From: Brachybacterium sp. Z12
GTDB lineage: Bacteria; Actinomycetota; Actinomycetes; Actinomycetales; Dermabacteraceae
Direction: 5' to 3'
Assembly (NCBI RefSeq): GCF_014400405.1
Contig: NZ_CP060496.1
Coordinates: forward strand, 3,162,001-3,226,000
DNA length: 64,000 bases
The position numbers and the translations under genes were made by a program. Below the pieces are notes generated by a model that saw nothing but the letters and a program-made list of their open reading frames with translations, was not told the origin of the DNA and ran no database searches. Shown here piece after piece: positions 1 through 11,483 of this stretch; position 1 is the first letter of the stretch, and each line of letters opens with the position of its first letter.

Positions 1-1
1 T

Positions 2-112
2 TCACGGATCCGCCCCCGCAGCCTCGTCACCGGCACGGTCGGAGAACATGGTCGAGAGGGGCGACGGCCCGGCCCCCGCTCCCGGAGGGCCACTGGCAGC
101 AGCGAGGGTCAT
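2..112 (-). CDS. Short ORF or start of the next gene after asd
   Basis: A Shine-Dalgarno-like GAAGGAG (positions 118-124, minus strand) lies five bases before an ATG at 112, only 18 bp after the asd stop. This suggests that a further gene of the lysC-asd operon begins here. The frame encodes 36 residues rich in Gly, Pro and Ala and then meets TGA at 2-4. One-base losses are frequent in this sequence, so it may be the N-terminus of a longer gene cut by a frameshift and by the window edge. I do not recognise a family. Confidence 0.25.
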   Translation of the reverse strand: MTLAAASGPPGAGAGPSPLSTMFSDRAGDEAAGADP

Positions 113-130
113 CGTCGCTCCTTCTTCATG

Positions 131-2592
<2,462 letters not shown>

Positions 2593-3036
2593 GGGGCGGG
2601 TTCCTTCGCGTTCGGCGGCAATCGGGCAATGCGGGCGGGCTGCGGGGCGGCAGACCGTGCGGGACCGCTGGGGAGCGAGCCCTGTCGCGGGCCTGCCGGG
2701 GAGCAGGTCCTGGGGCCGTGGCCGGGGCCGCGTGAAGGCGGCCGCCGCTCGCCTGCGCCGGTGGGCGAAGCTCTCGCCCGCCCGGCACGACTCGGCACCG
2801 GAAGCCCGGCGACCGGGCACGAGCCCAGCGTCAAGTCTACGAAAAGGTCCCCAGAAAGCCCACGACCTCGGCATTTGAGATGGAGGCCCTGGTAGCGGGG
2901 TCTTGTCGACGTGTCCCAGGCAACATCCGCCCGGGCGTGGCGGGGCGAGGCGGGGCCCTCCGGCACAGCTTCCTGGTGCCGGCCCCGCTGAAGTTCGCGG
3001 CACCGTCGGCTGCGCTCGGGACGCCGACGGCGGGGT
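2593..3036. other. Gene-free spacer upstream of lysC
   Basis: GC-rich DNA upstream of lysC. ORFs on both strands are Pro/Arg/Ala-rich with no recognisable family, and none continues a neighbouring gene. The lysC promoter and leader must lie here or further upstream, but I cannot place a clear -10/-35 pair. Confidence 0.4.
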
Positions 3037-3117
3037 GAGCGGTGTGGCGACCGGCTGCGGGGCGAGCGGTGTGGCGACCGGTTGCGGGGCAAGCGGTGTG
3101 GCGACCGGTTGCGGGGC
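3037..3117. repeat. Three tandem copies of a 27-bp repeat
   Basis: Copies at 3037-3063, 3064-3090 and 3091-3117 differ at only one or two positions (core GGTGTGGCGACCGG), and a degraded fourth copy follows. The unit is a multiple of three, so the plus strand could read a nine-residue repeat, but no gene is recognisable there. It probably arose by slippage in the spacer between lysC and the divergent gene. Confidence 0.85.
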
Positions 3118-3186
3118 AAGCGGCGGCAGGGCAAGCGTGCCGATGCGCCACTCAGCCAGTCGTCGGTTCAGTACCGCTGCCCTGCA

Positions 3187-3243
3187 CGAGTCGTGGGATC
3201 TGTACGCCCCAGCCCTCCCAAGGGGTACCAAACCCACGACTCG
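3187..3243. repeat. Palindromic element with CGAGTCGTGGG arms (copy A)
   Basis: Perfect 11-bp inverted arms CGAGTCGTGGG (3187-3197) and CCCACGACTCG (3233-3243) enclose a 35-bp core. The core is itself partly self-complementary (GTACGCCCC near 3202 against GGGGTAC near 3222). The same arms recur at 4556-4612 and, degraded, at 4808-4862. Confidence 0.75.
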
Positions 3244-3285
3244 TCCCTCGGCAGTGGACCGAACTCACGGCTCGATGCCGGACGG

Positions 3286-3312
3286 GCGGACGGACGGACG
3301 GACGGACGGACC
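3286..3312. repeat. GGAC tetranucleotide run
   Basis: About six tandem GGAC units form a simple-sequence tract in the spacer. No coding role is visible. Confidence 0.8.
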
Positions 3313-3515
3313 AGAGGGGGCTCTCCTGGAAGACGGCACCCGAACCGACAGGAGCCCTCCGATCCGCGGCACAGCACTCCCTGCGCCGCGGCAGTGATCC
3401 GATCCCAGCGCCGCGGCACTCACGGACCGCTTGTGGAGGAACGGTCGAGCAGGCCGTGACCAGGCCAGTGTGGAGAGAACCCTGCGGAATTCGCTCACCG
3501 GGCCACCCTGTTCGC

Positions 3516-4484
3516 ATGCCACGACGCCCACTGCTGCCTGAGAGCCTCGCCTCCGGCGCGTTCACCCTTGCCGAGGCCCGAGCGGCGGGCATCGACCGGA
3601 GGCAGCTCTCCGATCCGAAGTTCATCCGTCTCTCCCGCGGCGTCTACGTCGCCCGGAATTCGGGGGTCGACGAAGCGGACGTCGTGAGGGCCTACCAGCG
3701 CGCCACACCGGCGGCCGTCGTCTGCAGAACAACGGCGGCCAGGATCCATGGATTGCCGTTCCCTGTGAATACCCCTGACTGGCGCCTCGAAGACTCCCGC
3801 TTCCGGATCCATCTCTCGTACCGGGCCACGCACCGCAAGGATTCCGGGCAGCTCCGCTGGAGCCAGCTCGACCTCTCACCGGAAGAGATTGTCACTGACA
3901 GCGGCCTTCGCATCACCTCGCGCCAGCGCACCCTTCTCGACCTCTCCGGCAACCTCCGCTCCTTCAGCCTCGCGGACCTGGTGGTCATCGGAGACCACCT
4001 GGTGCGGACCCCCAGGCCGAAGTACGAGGGACGCACGGAGCCCTACGCGAGCATCGAACAGCTGAGAAGTATGGCCGAGCGGCACCGAGGTCGCGGGGCA
4101 GTCCGCCTCCGCGAGGCTCTTGATCTGGTGGTCGTGGGCAGTGACTCGCCCGCGGAGACCAGACTGCGCCTGGCGATCCTCCGGGCAGGACTGCCCACCC
4201 CTCAGGCCAATGTCGAGATCTTCGAGGGCGCCTCTCACCTCGGGCAACCCGATCTCTCCTGGCCGGACTGGCGGGTCTGCGTCGAGCACGAAGGGCCGCA
4301 CCATCGGACACCGCAACAGCAGGAACGTGACATCGACCGAGGCGAGCGCCGCCGGGACCATGGCTGGATCGAAGTGCAGACCACCGCACGGGACCTGCGC
4401 CATGGCTGCGCCAGAGCAATCGGGCGGATCGAGGAGAAACTGCGCCAGCACGGGTGGCGCGGCACGCGGGTGCAGCTCTCATGA
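3516..4484 (+). CDS. AbiEi-like N-terminal domain plus DUF559-type nuclease-like domain
   Basis: A 322-residue protein from the ATG at 3516; the open frame runs further upstream through repeats, which I exclude. Residues about 10-60 (GAFTLAEARAAGIDRRQL, LSRGVYV) resemble the winged-helix domain of AbiEi-type antitoxins. The C-terminal third resembles the DUF559/Vsr-like PD-(D/E)XK fold: SPAETRLRLAILRAGL, then QPDLSWPDWRVCVEHEGPHH. The Asp and Glu there are candidate metal ligands. Actinobacteria carry many such solitary two-domain proteins, usually without an AbiEii toxin, and no toxin gene is adjacent here. Function is unknown; a DNA-cleaving or DNA-binding role is an inference from the folds. 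Confidence 0.75.
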   Translation: MPRRPLLPESLASGAFTLAEARAAGIDRRQLSDPKFIRLSRGVYVARNSGVDEADVVRAYQRATPAAVVCRTTAARIHGLPFPVNTPDWRLEDSRFRIHLSYRATHRKDSGQLRWSQLDLSPEEIVTDSGLRITSRQRTLLDLSGNLRSFSLADLVVIGDHLVRTPRPKYEGRTEPYASIEQLRSMAERHRGRGAVRLREALDLVVVGSDSPAETRLRLAILRAGLPTPQANVEIFEGASHLGQPDLSWPDWRVCVEHEGPHHRTPQQQERDIDRGERRRDHGWIEVQTTARDLRHGCARAIGRIEEKLRQHGWRGTRVQLS

Positions 4485-4555
4485 ACAGCCTGACCGCACC
4501 GCCCACGCCATGCCCGCCCCTCCCCGGAAGCGCTGAACCGCAGCTGGCACCGGAT

Positions 4556-4612
4556 CGAGTCGTGAGCCAGATACGTCTTTGCGGGGCTCAACTGCACAGT
4601 CCCCACGACTCG
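4556..4612. repeat. Palindromic element with CGAGTCGTG arms (copy B)
   Basis: Inverted arms CGAGTCGTG (4556-4564) and CACGACTCG (4604-4612) match the arms of the element at 3187-3243. Inner bases again pair (GAGCC against GGCTC), although the core sequence differs. It lies between two convergent genes. Confidence 0.7.
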
Positions 4613-4630
4613 GCAGCGAAGAAGGTGCGT

Positions 4631-4765
4631 GACGGGGGCAGCCGGTGCGGGGCGGGGGCAGCCGGGGTGCGGGGGCAGCCGGTGCGGGGGCAGCCGGGGT
4701 GCGAGGGCAGGTGCACAGGGTCAGCAGCGGCGTGACGGGGGCAGCCGCGGCGTGACGGGGGCAGC
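4631..4765. repeat. G-rich imperfect tandem repeats
   Basis: Repeated GGGGGCAGCC blocks separated by short GC-rich links fill the spacer between the convergent genes ending at 4484 and 4897. No coding frame is convincing. The G-rich runs could form stable secondary structure. Confidence 0.6.
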
Positions 4766-4807
4766 AGCGGTGCGCGGGGCCAGCAGCGATACGTCGGGGC
4801 CCGGGCC

Positions 4808-4862
4808 GAGTCCAGGGACACGTGCACATTTCGGCACCTCACATGCACCGTTCCCACGACTC
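4808..4862. repeat. Degraded CGAGTCGTGGG palindromic element (copy C)
   Basis: The right arm CCCACGACTC (4853-4862) is intact; the left arm GAGTCCAGGGAC (from 4808) is degraded. An inner pair remains, GTGCAC near 4822 against ATGCAC near 4842. It has the same orientation as copies A and B. Confidence 0.55.
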
Positions 4863-4896
4863 ACCGACGTCGGAGAGTGAAGGCAGGCGCCAACCC

Positions 4897-6479
4897 TCAG
4901 GCCCCGGCGACGAGCTCCCGCAGCAGAGCTCGCGCGCCGTCGGAGCGGAGAACCCCGAGCGCGTGGAGATACGGGGTGGTGAACGCGTCGTGCTGGACGA
5001 GGTCGCCGAACAGCTCCTCATCGCGGAGGAAGGCGAGCGGGTCCTCGTCGTGACGTGCGGCGGCGGCCATGACCCGGTCGCGGAGGCGGTCCACCACCGG
5101 CCACTCCTCGCCGTTCTCTCCCGTGCCCTCGGCGTACCGCGCCCAGGAGGCGACGATCGCGGCGGAGGCGGTGACGGCCCGGCCGGCGCCGAGGTTCTCC
5201 TGGATCACGGGGACCAGCCAGGTGGGGATGCGATCGGAGGATTCGGCGGCGAGGCGGGCGAGGGTGTCCTTGACCTCGCGGTTCGCGAAGCGCGCCATCA
5301 GCTCGTCCTTGTAGGCGTCCACGTCGATGCCCGGCACCTCGGGAACGGCGGGCGTGCCCTCGCCGTCCATGTAGAGGGTGCGGGTGAACGGGGCGAGGTG
5401 CTCGTCGACCGCGGCCTCGTCGGCGTAGGTCTGCCCGAGCAGCAGGCCGAAGTAGGCGATGGCCTGGTGGGAGCAGTTCAGCAGGCGCAGCTTCATCAGC
5501 TCGTAGGGCTCGACGTCCTCGACCATCTGCACTCCCACCTCCTCATAGGCGGGGCGGCCCGAGGGGAAGTCGTCCTCGAGGACCCACTGCACGAAGTCCT
5601 CGCTGACCACGGGCCAGGCATCGTCGATGCCGTAGTCGCTGGCGACCATCCGAATGTCCTCGGGGGCCGTGACGGGGTGATCCGGTCGACCATGCAGTTG
5701 GGGAACGCGACCTCGGAGTCGATCCAGTCGGCGATCGGGGCGTCCGCGTGCAGGCCCTCCTCGTCCCGTCGGCTCGCGTAGGCGAGGAGCATGCGCTTGG
5801 CGAGGTCGCCGTTGCCGCGCACGTTGTCGCAGGACATGACGGTGAACGGGGCGGTGCCGGCGTCGCGGCGTCGGCGCAGCGCCTCGACCACGTATCCGAA
5901 CATCGTCTGCGGATGCCCGGAGCGGTGCGGGGTGTTCGCACCGCCGGCGTTCTCTCCCGCGCTGCCCGCCGCGACGGCGCCCTCGAGGTCGAAGCGGGTG
6001 CAGAGGTCCGCGGCGACAGCCTCGGTCTCGTACTGGAAGCGGCCGGTGGAGGGGTTGTAGTTGTAGCCGCCCTCGGTGACGGTCAGCGAGACGATCCGCA
6101 CCGCCGGATCGGTCATCTGGGCGAGCACGGCCGCGGGATCGTCAGGGGCGAAGAGATACTTCCCGATCGCGCCGATGACGCGGGGATCGTGCGTCCCGTC
6201 GGGCGCCTTCGTGACGAGCGTGTACAGGCCGTCCTGCGAGGTGAGGGCGTCGCGCATGCGGGAGTCGCCCGGCAGCAGGCCCACCCCGCAGATCGCCCAG
6301 TCGCGGTCGCGGCCAGCGTTCATCAGGCGGTCGAGGTACATGGCCTGATGCGCGCGGTGGAAGCCGCCGACGCCGAAGTGGACGATGCCGATCTTCCGCT
6401 CCTCGAGCGGATAGCCGGGCACGGCGACCTGGCCGGTTGCGGCGATCTCGGTCAGGGAGGCGGACGTCAGCGCAGTCAT
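4897..6479 (-). CDS. Mannitol 2-dehydrogenase/fructuronate reductase family (frameshifted)
   Basis: Long-chain polyol dehydrogenase that would interconvert a sugar alcohol or aldonate with the ketose (mannitol/fructose, or mannonate/fructuronate) using NAD(P). The N-terminal Rossmann part has HFGVGGFHRAH (about residues 35-45) and TEGGYNYN. The C-terminal part carries MKLRLLNCSHQA, whose Lys, Asn and His are the catalytic residues of the family. The frame breaks near 5673: CMVDRITP in the first frame joins EDIRMVASDYGIDDAWPVV in the second if one base is restored. A GAAGGAT ribosome site supports the ATG at 6479. About 527 residues, slightly longer than usual. Substrate cannot be fixed from sequence. 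Confidence 0.85.
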
Positions 6480-6636
6480 GGCTCATCCTTCATCGACGAG
6501 TGAGGTGGAAGCCGACGATACACACTTCGACGCCAGCTGAGCAGGGGCTCCGCTCACCTGATCGGGGTGGCCTAGGGGGTGCGCCAGCCGCTCCGCAGAC
6601 CAGGACGAGGCCAGGAGCCGGGGCCCTGGCACAGAC

Positions 6637-6690
6637 GGGCCGATGGTGAGGCGAGATGGCGATATTGCCAGCTCACCTCACCATTGGCCC
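6637..6690. repeat. ATATT-centred long palindrome
   Basis: Arms of 24 bp (6637-6660 and 6667-6690) match at 21 positions around the six-base loop GATATT. The centre reads TGGCGATATTGCCA. It lies between the start of the polyol dehydrogenase gene and the end of nadE, both on the minus strand. Related to elements at 9264, 12932, 32296 and 52206. Confidence 0.85.
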
Positions 6691-6751
6691 CTCCACGTCA
6701 TTCTTGCCCACGCGCTGCGTCATTCCGGCACGTGCCCCGTCACCCCAGGGT

Positions 6752-9099
6752 TCAGTCCCCGGGCACCTCGCGCTCGATCTCCGCGAGCCAGGCCTTCGCC
6801 GCCGCGTCGGACGGCATCCGCCAGTCGCCGCGCGGGGAGAGCGAGCCGCCGGCCAGCACCTTCGGGGCGTTGGGCAACGCGGAGCGCTTGAACTGGTTGG
6901 CGAAGAAGCGGCGGGTGAACACTGTCAGCCAGTGCTTGATCTCCTCACGGGAGTAGGCACGCGCATCGTCCTCGGGGTAGCCGGCCGGCCACTCCCCCGC
7001 CTCGACATCGCCCCAGGCCTGATGGGCGAGGTATGCGATCTTCGCGGGCCCGTCGCCGCGGCGCAGCAGGTGGTAGAGCGTGAAGTCGTGCAGCGCGTAG
7101 GGGCCGATCGAGCTCTCGGTGGACTGCGCCTGCTCGCCCTCACCTGCGGGAATCAGCTCGGGGCTGATCTCGGTGTCGACCACCGACTGCAGCACCTCGG
7201 AGGCGTCGGGGCCGAAGAGGCCTTCGTCGATCACCCAGCGGATCAGGTGCTGGATCAGCGTCTTCGGCACCCCGGCGTTCACGCCGTAATGGGACATGTG
7301 GTCGCCCACCCCGTAGGTGCACCAGCCCAGCGCCAGCTCGGAGAGGTCACCCGTGCCGACCACCATCCCGCCGTGATGATTCGCGAGACGGAACAGGTAG
7401 TCGGTGCGCAGCCCGGCCTGGACGTTCTCGAAGGTGACGTCGTAGACCGCTTCGCCGCCGCCGTAGGGATGCCCCATGTCCTTCAGCATCTGGGTGGCGG
7501 CGGGGCGGATGTCGATGGTCTCGAAGCTCGCCCCCACCGCGCGGGAGAGCAGCTCGGCGTTGGAACGGGTGTGCTCGGTGGTCGCGAAGCCCGGCATCGT
7601 GTAGGTGAGGATCTCGGAGCGGTCGCGGCCCAGCAGGTCCATCGCCCTCGCGCACACCAGCAGCGCATGGGTGGAGTCCAGACCACCGGAGACGCCGAGC
7701 ACCGGCTTGGTGCCGCCGGCCTTGTCCCCGCCGATCGCACTCAGCCGACGCGCCAGTCCCGCCACCTGGATCGAGAACGCCTCGTAGCAGTCCTGGGCCA
7801 GGCGCGCCGGGTCGTCGGGCACGAAGGGGAAACGGTCGAGCTTGCGGCGCAGCGGCCCGGTCGCGGGAGGGCCGACGGGCCGGGAGCCCTCGTCACGGTC
7901 CCAGTCGTCATAGGAGATCCCGTCATCCGAGACGTCCGCCTCCACACCGAACAGCAGCGGCTCCGGCCCGCTCGTGTACTCCTTCACGCGCTCCGCGTGG
8001 GTACGCCGGTTGTCGTCGAAGGTGTTCATGCGGCGGCGCTCGGCGACGATCCGATCCAGGTCGATGTCGGCGATGGTCGCGCGCGGCCCCTGCGGGAAGC
8101 GCTCGGTCTCGCCCAGCAGGTCACCGCATTCGTAGATGAAGGTCTGCCCGTCCCAAGCGAGGTCCGTGGTGGATTCACCCTCGCCCGCGGCCGCGTAGAT
8201 GTACGCGGCCTGCGAGCGGGCGGAGGCGGAGCGGGCCATCAGCTTGCGTTCGTCGGCCCGACCGATCGTGATCGGCGAGCTGGACAGGTTCGCGATCACG
8301 GTCGCGCCGGCGAGCGCGGCCTCGGCCGACGGCGGGATCGGCACCCACAGGTCTTCGCAGATCTCCACGAACAGCGACAGGCCCGGCAGATCCGGCACCG
8401 TGATCAGCTGGTGCGGCGCGAGGGCGTGCTCCTCCGCACCGATGCGCACCCCTCCCAGCAGGCGTCATCGCCCGGGGAGTACCAGCGCCGCTCGGAGAAT
8501 TCGCGATACGTGGGCAGATGCTGCTTGGCCTGGATGCCCAGGATCCGGCCGCGGTGGATGGTGATCGCGCAGTTCAGCAGACGGCTGCGCGAGGGGACCC
8601 GCAGCGGCGCGCCGAGCACAATGATCGGCATCAGCTCACGGCTCGCCTCGACCACGGTGGTGATCGCCTGTTCGGCGGCGTCCAGCAACGGCTCCTGCAG
8701 CACCAGATCCTCGAGCGAGTACCCGGTCAGGGACAGCTCGGGGAACACGGCGAGCCCCACCTGCTGCTCATGCAGGTCGCGCAGCACCTCGAGGTGCCGT
8801 TCGGCGTTGGTGGCCGGATCGGCGAGCGCGACCGGGAGGGTCACAGCGGCGGCGCGCAGGAAGCCGTGGTCGTAGATCGAGGCATGGGGGTCCGACGGGT
8901 CCTCGTGCGTGACCGTGGGCAGCGCCCGGTCAAGGTGGTGGTCGGAGCCGCCGGGGACGTGCTCGCCGGGCACCGGGGCGGAGGCCGCGAGGCCGTGGGT
9001 GTGTGCCGGGGCGGAGCTCGGCGGCTCGTTCTGGCCGGGCGGCTGCGACCGGTCCTGGCCGGAGGGCTGCGGGGCTGCGGGCTGCGACGCGGAGCTCAT
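6752..9099 (-). CDS. nadE: Glutamine-dependent NAD+ synthetase (frameshifted)
   Basis: Makes NAD+ from deamido-NAD with ATP and glutamine-derived ammonia. The N-terminal amidase (nitrilase-type) domain shows the Glu of [10 protein letters not shown], the Lys region [12 protein letters not shown] and the Cys of [10 protein letters not shown]. The C-terminal synthetase domain has the PP-loop SGGLDSTHA and later [11 protein letters not shown]. The frame breaks near 8450, between the Lys and Cys motifs, in a CCCC run; one base restores it. I place the start at the ATG at 9099 ([12 protein letters not shown]). This leaves about 90 low-complexity residues before the conserved core ([11 protein letters not shown]), an extension absent from most NadE proteins. 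A later start is possible. Confidence 0.9.
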
Positions 9100-9263
9100 G
9101 GGCCGAGCGTAATCGAGGCCCAGCGCCGGGTGCGGTGCGGGGCGCGGTTCTGCTGCCATTCGGTCGGTGGTGTCGGGCCCCCGGGAACCGTGCTGGCCCG
9201 GAACCGTGCTGGCCGGAGCCGTGGGCGTCCGAGGCCGTGGCGGCGCGGGGCCGTGGTCAGTTG

Positions 9264-9320
9264 CTGGCGTGGGAGCGACCTCTGCGGAGATATCGGCATA
9301 CACCTCGCCCCCGACGCCAG
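9264..9320. repeat. GATATC-centred palindrome
   Basis: Left arm CTGGCGTGGGAGCGA (9264-9278) pairs with TCGCCCCCGACGCCAG (9305-9320) with one bulge and one mismatch. The centre is GGAGATATCGGC. It sits between divergent nadE and the ABC permease gene; its right arm runs into the first 62-bp repeat. Same family as the palindromes at 6637 and 12932. Confidence 0.7.
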
Positions 9321-9498
9321 TTCTCGACCATCATCCCGCTCCCTCGGCGGCGGCCCCATCCGCCGCCTCGCCCCCGCGCCAGTTCTCGACCATCATCCCG
9401 CTCCCTCGGCGGCGGCCCCATCCGCCGCCTCGCCCCCGCGCCAGTTCTCGACCATCATCCCGCTCCCTCGGCGGCGGCCCCATCCGCCGCCCCGCCCC
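9315..9498. repeat. Three tandem copies of a 62-bp repeat
   Basis: Copies start at 9315, 9377 and 9439, each opening CGCCAGTTCTCGACCATCAT. The first two are essentially identical and the third diverges at its end. Each copy holds a self-complementary GGCGGCGG...CCGCC stretch. The array occupies the divergent intergenic region upstream of the sugar ABC operon. There are no unique spacers, so it is not a CRISPR array. Confidence 0.9.
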
Positions 9499-9604
9499 TC
9501 AGACGCCGCCGACCATCCCCTGACGCACCGCCCCGCTGCGGCTCCCGCCTGCTATACGTTTATCCGATGAGATCGAGCACGACACCGCACATGAGAGGGG
9601 CCGC

Positions 9605-10468
9605 ATGAACTCGCGCAGGCCCCTGCTGGGGTGGTTGCTGATCGCCCCTAGCCTGATCGGGGTGACGGCTTTCCTGATCCTCCCGGTGGTGCTCGCCTTC
9701 GTCGTCTCCCTCTTCCGCTGGGATCTGCTGGGCACCCGCCGGTTCATCGGTCTGGAGAACTACACGACGCTGCTCTCGAGCGGCGCGCTGACCAACTCGC
9801 TGCTGGTCACGGGGATCTTCACGCTGATCTCGGTGCCGGTCTCGCTCGCGCTGGGCCTGGTGCTCGCCACTCAGCTGGTGCGCGCTCTGCCGGGTTCAGC
9901 GATCGTGCGCGTGATCGTGGTGATCCCCTGGGTGTGCGCCCCGCTCGCGCTCGGCGTGGTGTGGAAGTGGATCTTCCAGCCGTCGGTGGGTGCTCTGAAC
10001 CAGATCCTGGGCGTGCGCATCGAATGGCTCACCGATACGTCCCTCGCGCTGCCCGCCGTGGCATTCGTGGCGATCTGGCAGAACGTCGGCTACATCTCGC
10101 TGTTCTTCCAGGCGGGGCTGACCCGCATCCCCGACTCGATCTACGAGGCCGCCCGCATCGACGGCGCCGGCCCCGCCCAGCAGCTGTGGTTCATGACCAT
10201 CCCGCTGCTGCGCCCGACGACGTTCTTCCTCGCGGTCACCCAGGTGGTGGCGAGCTTCCAGGTGTTCGACATGGTCTACGCCCTCACCGGCGGCGGGCCG
10301 CAGCGCCGCACCGAGGTCATCGCCTCCCTGATCTACAACGAGGCCTTCGAGGCCAGCCGTCTGGGCCGCGCGAGCGCGGTCGCGGTGATCCTGTTCCTGC
10401 TGCTGGTGGTCATCACGCTGATCCAACAGCGCTGGTTCTCCCGCCGCATCACCTACGACATGAGCTGA
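9605..10468 (+). CDS. Carbohydrate ABC transporter permease (MalF type)
   Basis: The 287-residue membrane protein has six predicted membrane segments and the cytoplasmic EAA loop EAARIDGAGPAQQ (about residues 180-192) that docks the ATPase. It is the first gene of a three-gene CUT1-type sugar importer; the second permease starts 13 bp downstream. No ATP-binding gene is present, as is usual where a shared MsiK-type ATPase serves several importers. The ATG at 9605 follows a GAGAGGGG purine stretch. The sugar is unknown. Confidence 0.9.
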   Translation: MNSRRPLLGWLLIAPSLIGVTAFLILPVVLAFVVSLFRWDLLGTRRFIGLENYTTLLSSGALTNSLLVTGIFTLISVPVSLALGLVLATQLVRALPGSAIVRVIVVIPWVCAPLALGVVWKWIFQPSVGALNQILGVRIEWLTDTSLALPAVAFVAIWQNVGYISLFFQAGLTRIPDSIYEAARIDGAGPAQQLWFMTIPLLRPTTFFLAVTQVVASFQVFDMVYALTGGGPQRRTEVIASLIYNEAFEASRLGRASAVAVILFLLLVVITLIQQRWFSRRITYDMS

Positions 10469-10481
10469 GAGGAGGCCGACC

Positions 10482-11387
10482 ATGCACACCACCACCGACG
10501 CCCCCGGCGCCGCACCCACGCGCCCGACGGGCCGACGCCGCCCTCTGACCGGCTCGCTCCTCGCCCGGCGCCTGCTCGCGCACGGCGCCACCTACCTGGT
10601 GCTCGCCGTCGCCGCGGTGCTCACGCTGGGCCCGTTCCTGTTCTCGGTGATGACCGCGTTCACCTCCACCCGGCAGTTCGCGCAGGAAGGCCCGCTGTCG
10701 TTCCCCGCGCCCCCGGTGCTGGAGAACTTCATCGGGCTGTTCAGCTCGCAGGACGGCTTCGTCACCCCCGTTGTGGTCACCGTGCAGATGGTCGCCGTGA
10801 TCCTGGTGGGGCAGATGGTGTTCTCGGTGCTGGCCGCCTACGCCTTCGCCCAGCTCCGCTTCCCCGGCCGTGATCTGCTGTTCTGGGTGTACATCGCGAC
10901 GCTGATGGTGCCGCAGGTGGTCGTGGTGGTGCCGCTGTACCTGATGATGAGCGAGGTGGGGCTGCGCAACACCTTCTGGGCGCTGGTGCTGCCCTTCGTG
11001 CTCGGCTCGCCGTACGCGATCTTCCTGCTGCGGGAGAACTTCCGCGGTGTGCCCAGCGAGCTGATGGACGCGATGCGCATCGACGGCGCGGGCACCCTGC
11101 GCCTGCTGTGGCACCTGGTGGTCCCGCTGAACCGCGCCATCATCGTCACCCTGGTGCTGATCACGGTGGTCACGCACTGGAACAACTTCATGTGGCCGAT
11201 GGTGATCACCTCGGGCCCGGAGTGGCGGGTGATCACGGTCGCGACCTCCGCCCTCCAATCGCAGTACAACAACAACTGGACGCTCGTGATGGCGGGCACC
11301 ACGCTCGCGATGCTGCCGCTGGTGATCCTGATGGTCGTGTTCCAGAAGCAGATCACCCGCTCCGTGGGCGACGCGACCCTGCGCTGA
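10482..11387 (+). CDS. Carbohydrate ABC transporter permease (MalG type)
   Basis: Second permease of the importer, 301 residues, with an N-terminal low-complexity tail (about 30 residues) and six membrane segments. The EAA-like loop is DAMRIDGAGTLR, followed by WHLVVPLNR. TVVTHWNNFMWP near the C-terminus is characteristic of MalG-like proteins. A GAGAGGAGG ribosome site precedes the ATG. It lies between the MalF-type permease and the solute-binding lipoprotein gene, 96 bp upstream of the latter. Confidence 0.9.
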   Translation: MHTTTDAPGAAPTRPTGRRRPLTGSLLARRLLAHGATYLVLAVAAVLTLGPFLFSVMTAFTSTRQFAQEGPLSFPAPPVLENFIGLFSSQDGFVTPVVVTVQMVAVILVGQMVFSVLAAYAFAQLRFPGRDLLFWVYIATLMVPQVVVVVPLYLMMSEVGLRNTFWALVLPFVLGSPYAIFLLRENFRGVPSELMDAMRIDGAGTLRLLWHLVVPLNRAIIVTLVLITVVTHWNNFMWPMVITSGPEWRVITVATSALQSQYNNNWTLVMAGTTLAMLPLVILMVVFQKQITRSVGDATLR

Positions 11388-11483
11388 GCCCCCGAAGCAC
11401 ACGCCACATGGGTTCATCGGTCCCCCATAACCTGCGCGAACAGTTGATAATGAGATCACACGTCTTCCCGGAAGGACACCTCC

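Noticed and set aside
3037-3117. Repeat protein encoded by the 27-bp repeats
   Set aside because: The frame has no recognisable gene context, start or composition. It reads mainly as simple repeat.
2593-3237. N-terminal extension of the lysC frame upstream of 2592
   Set aside because: The extension is Pro/Arg/Ala-rich with repeats (APQPVATPL) and unlike any aspartokinase. MSLVVQKFGGSS at 2592 is the family start.
9315-9498. Possible CRISPR array
   Set aside because: The 62-bp units are directly adjacent with no unique spacers, and no cas genes are present.
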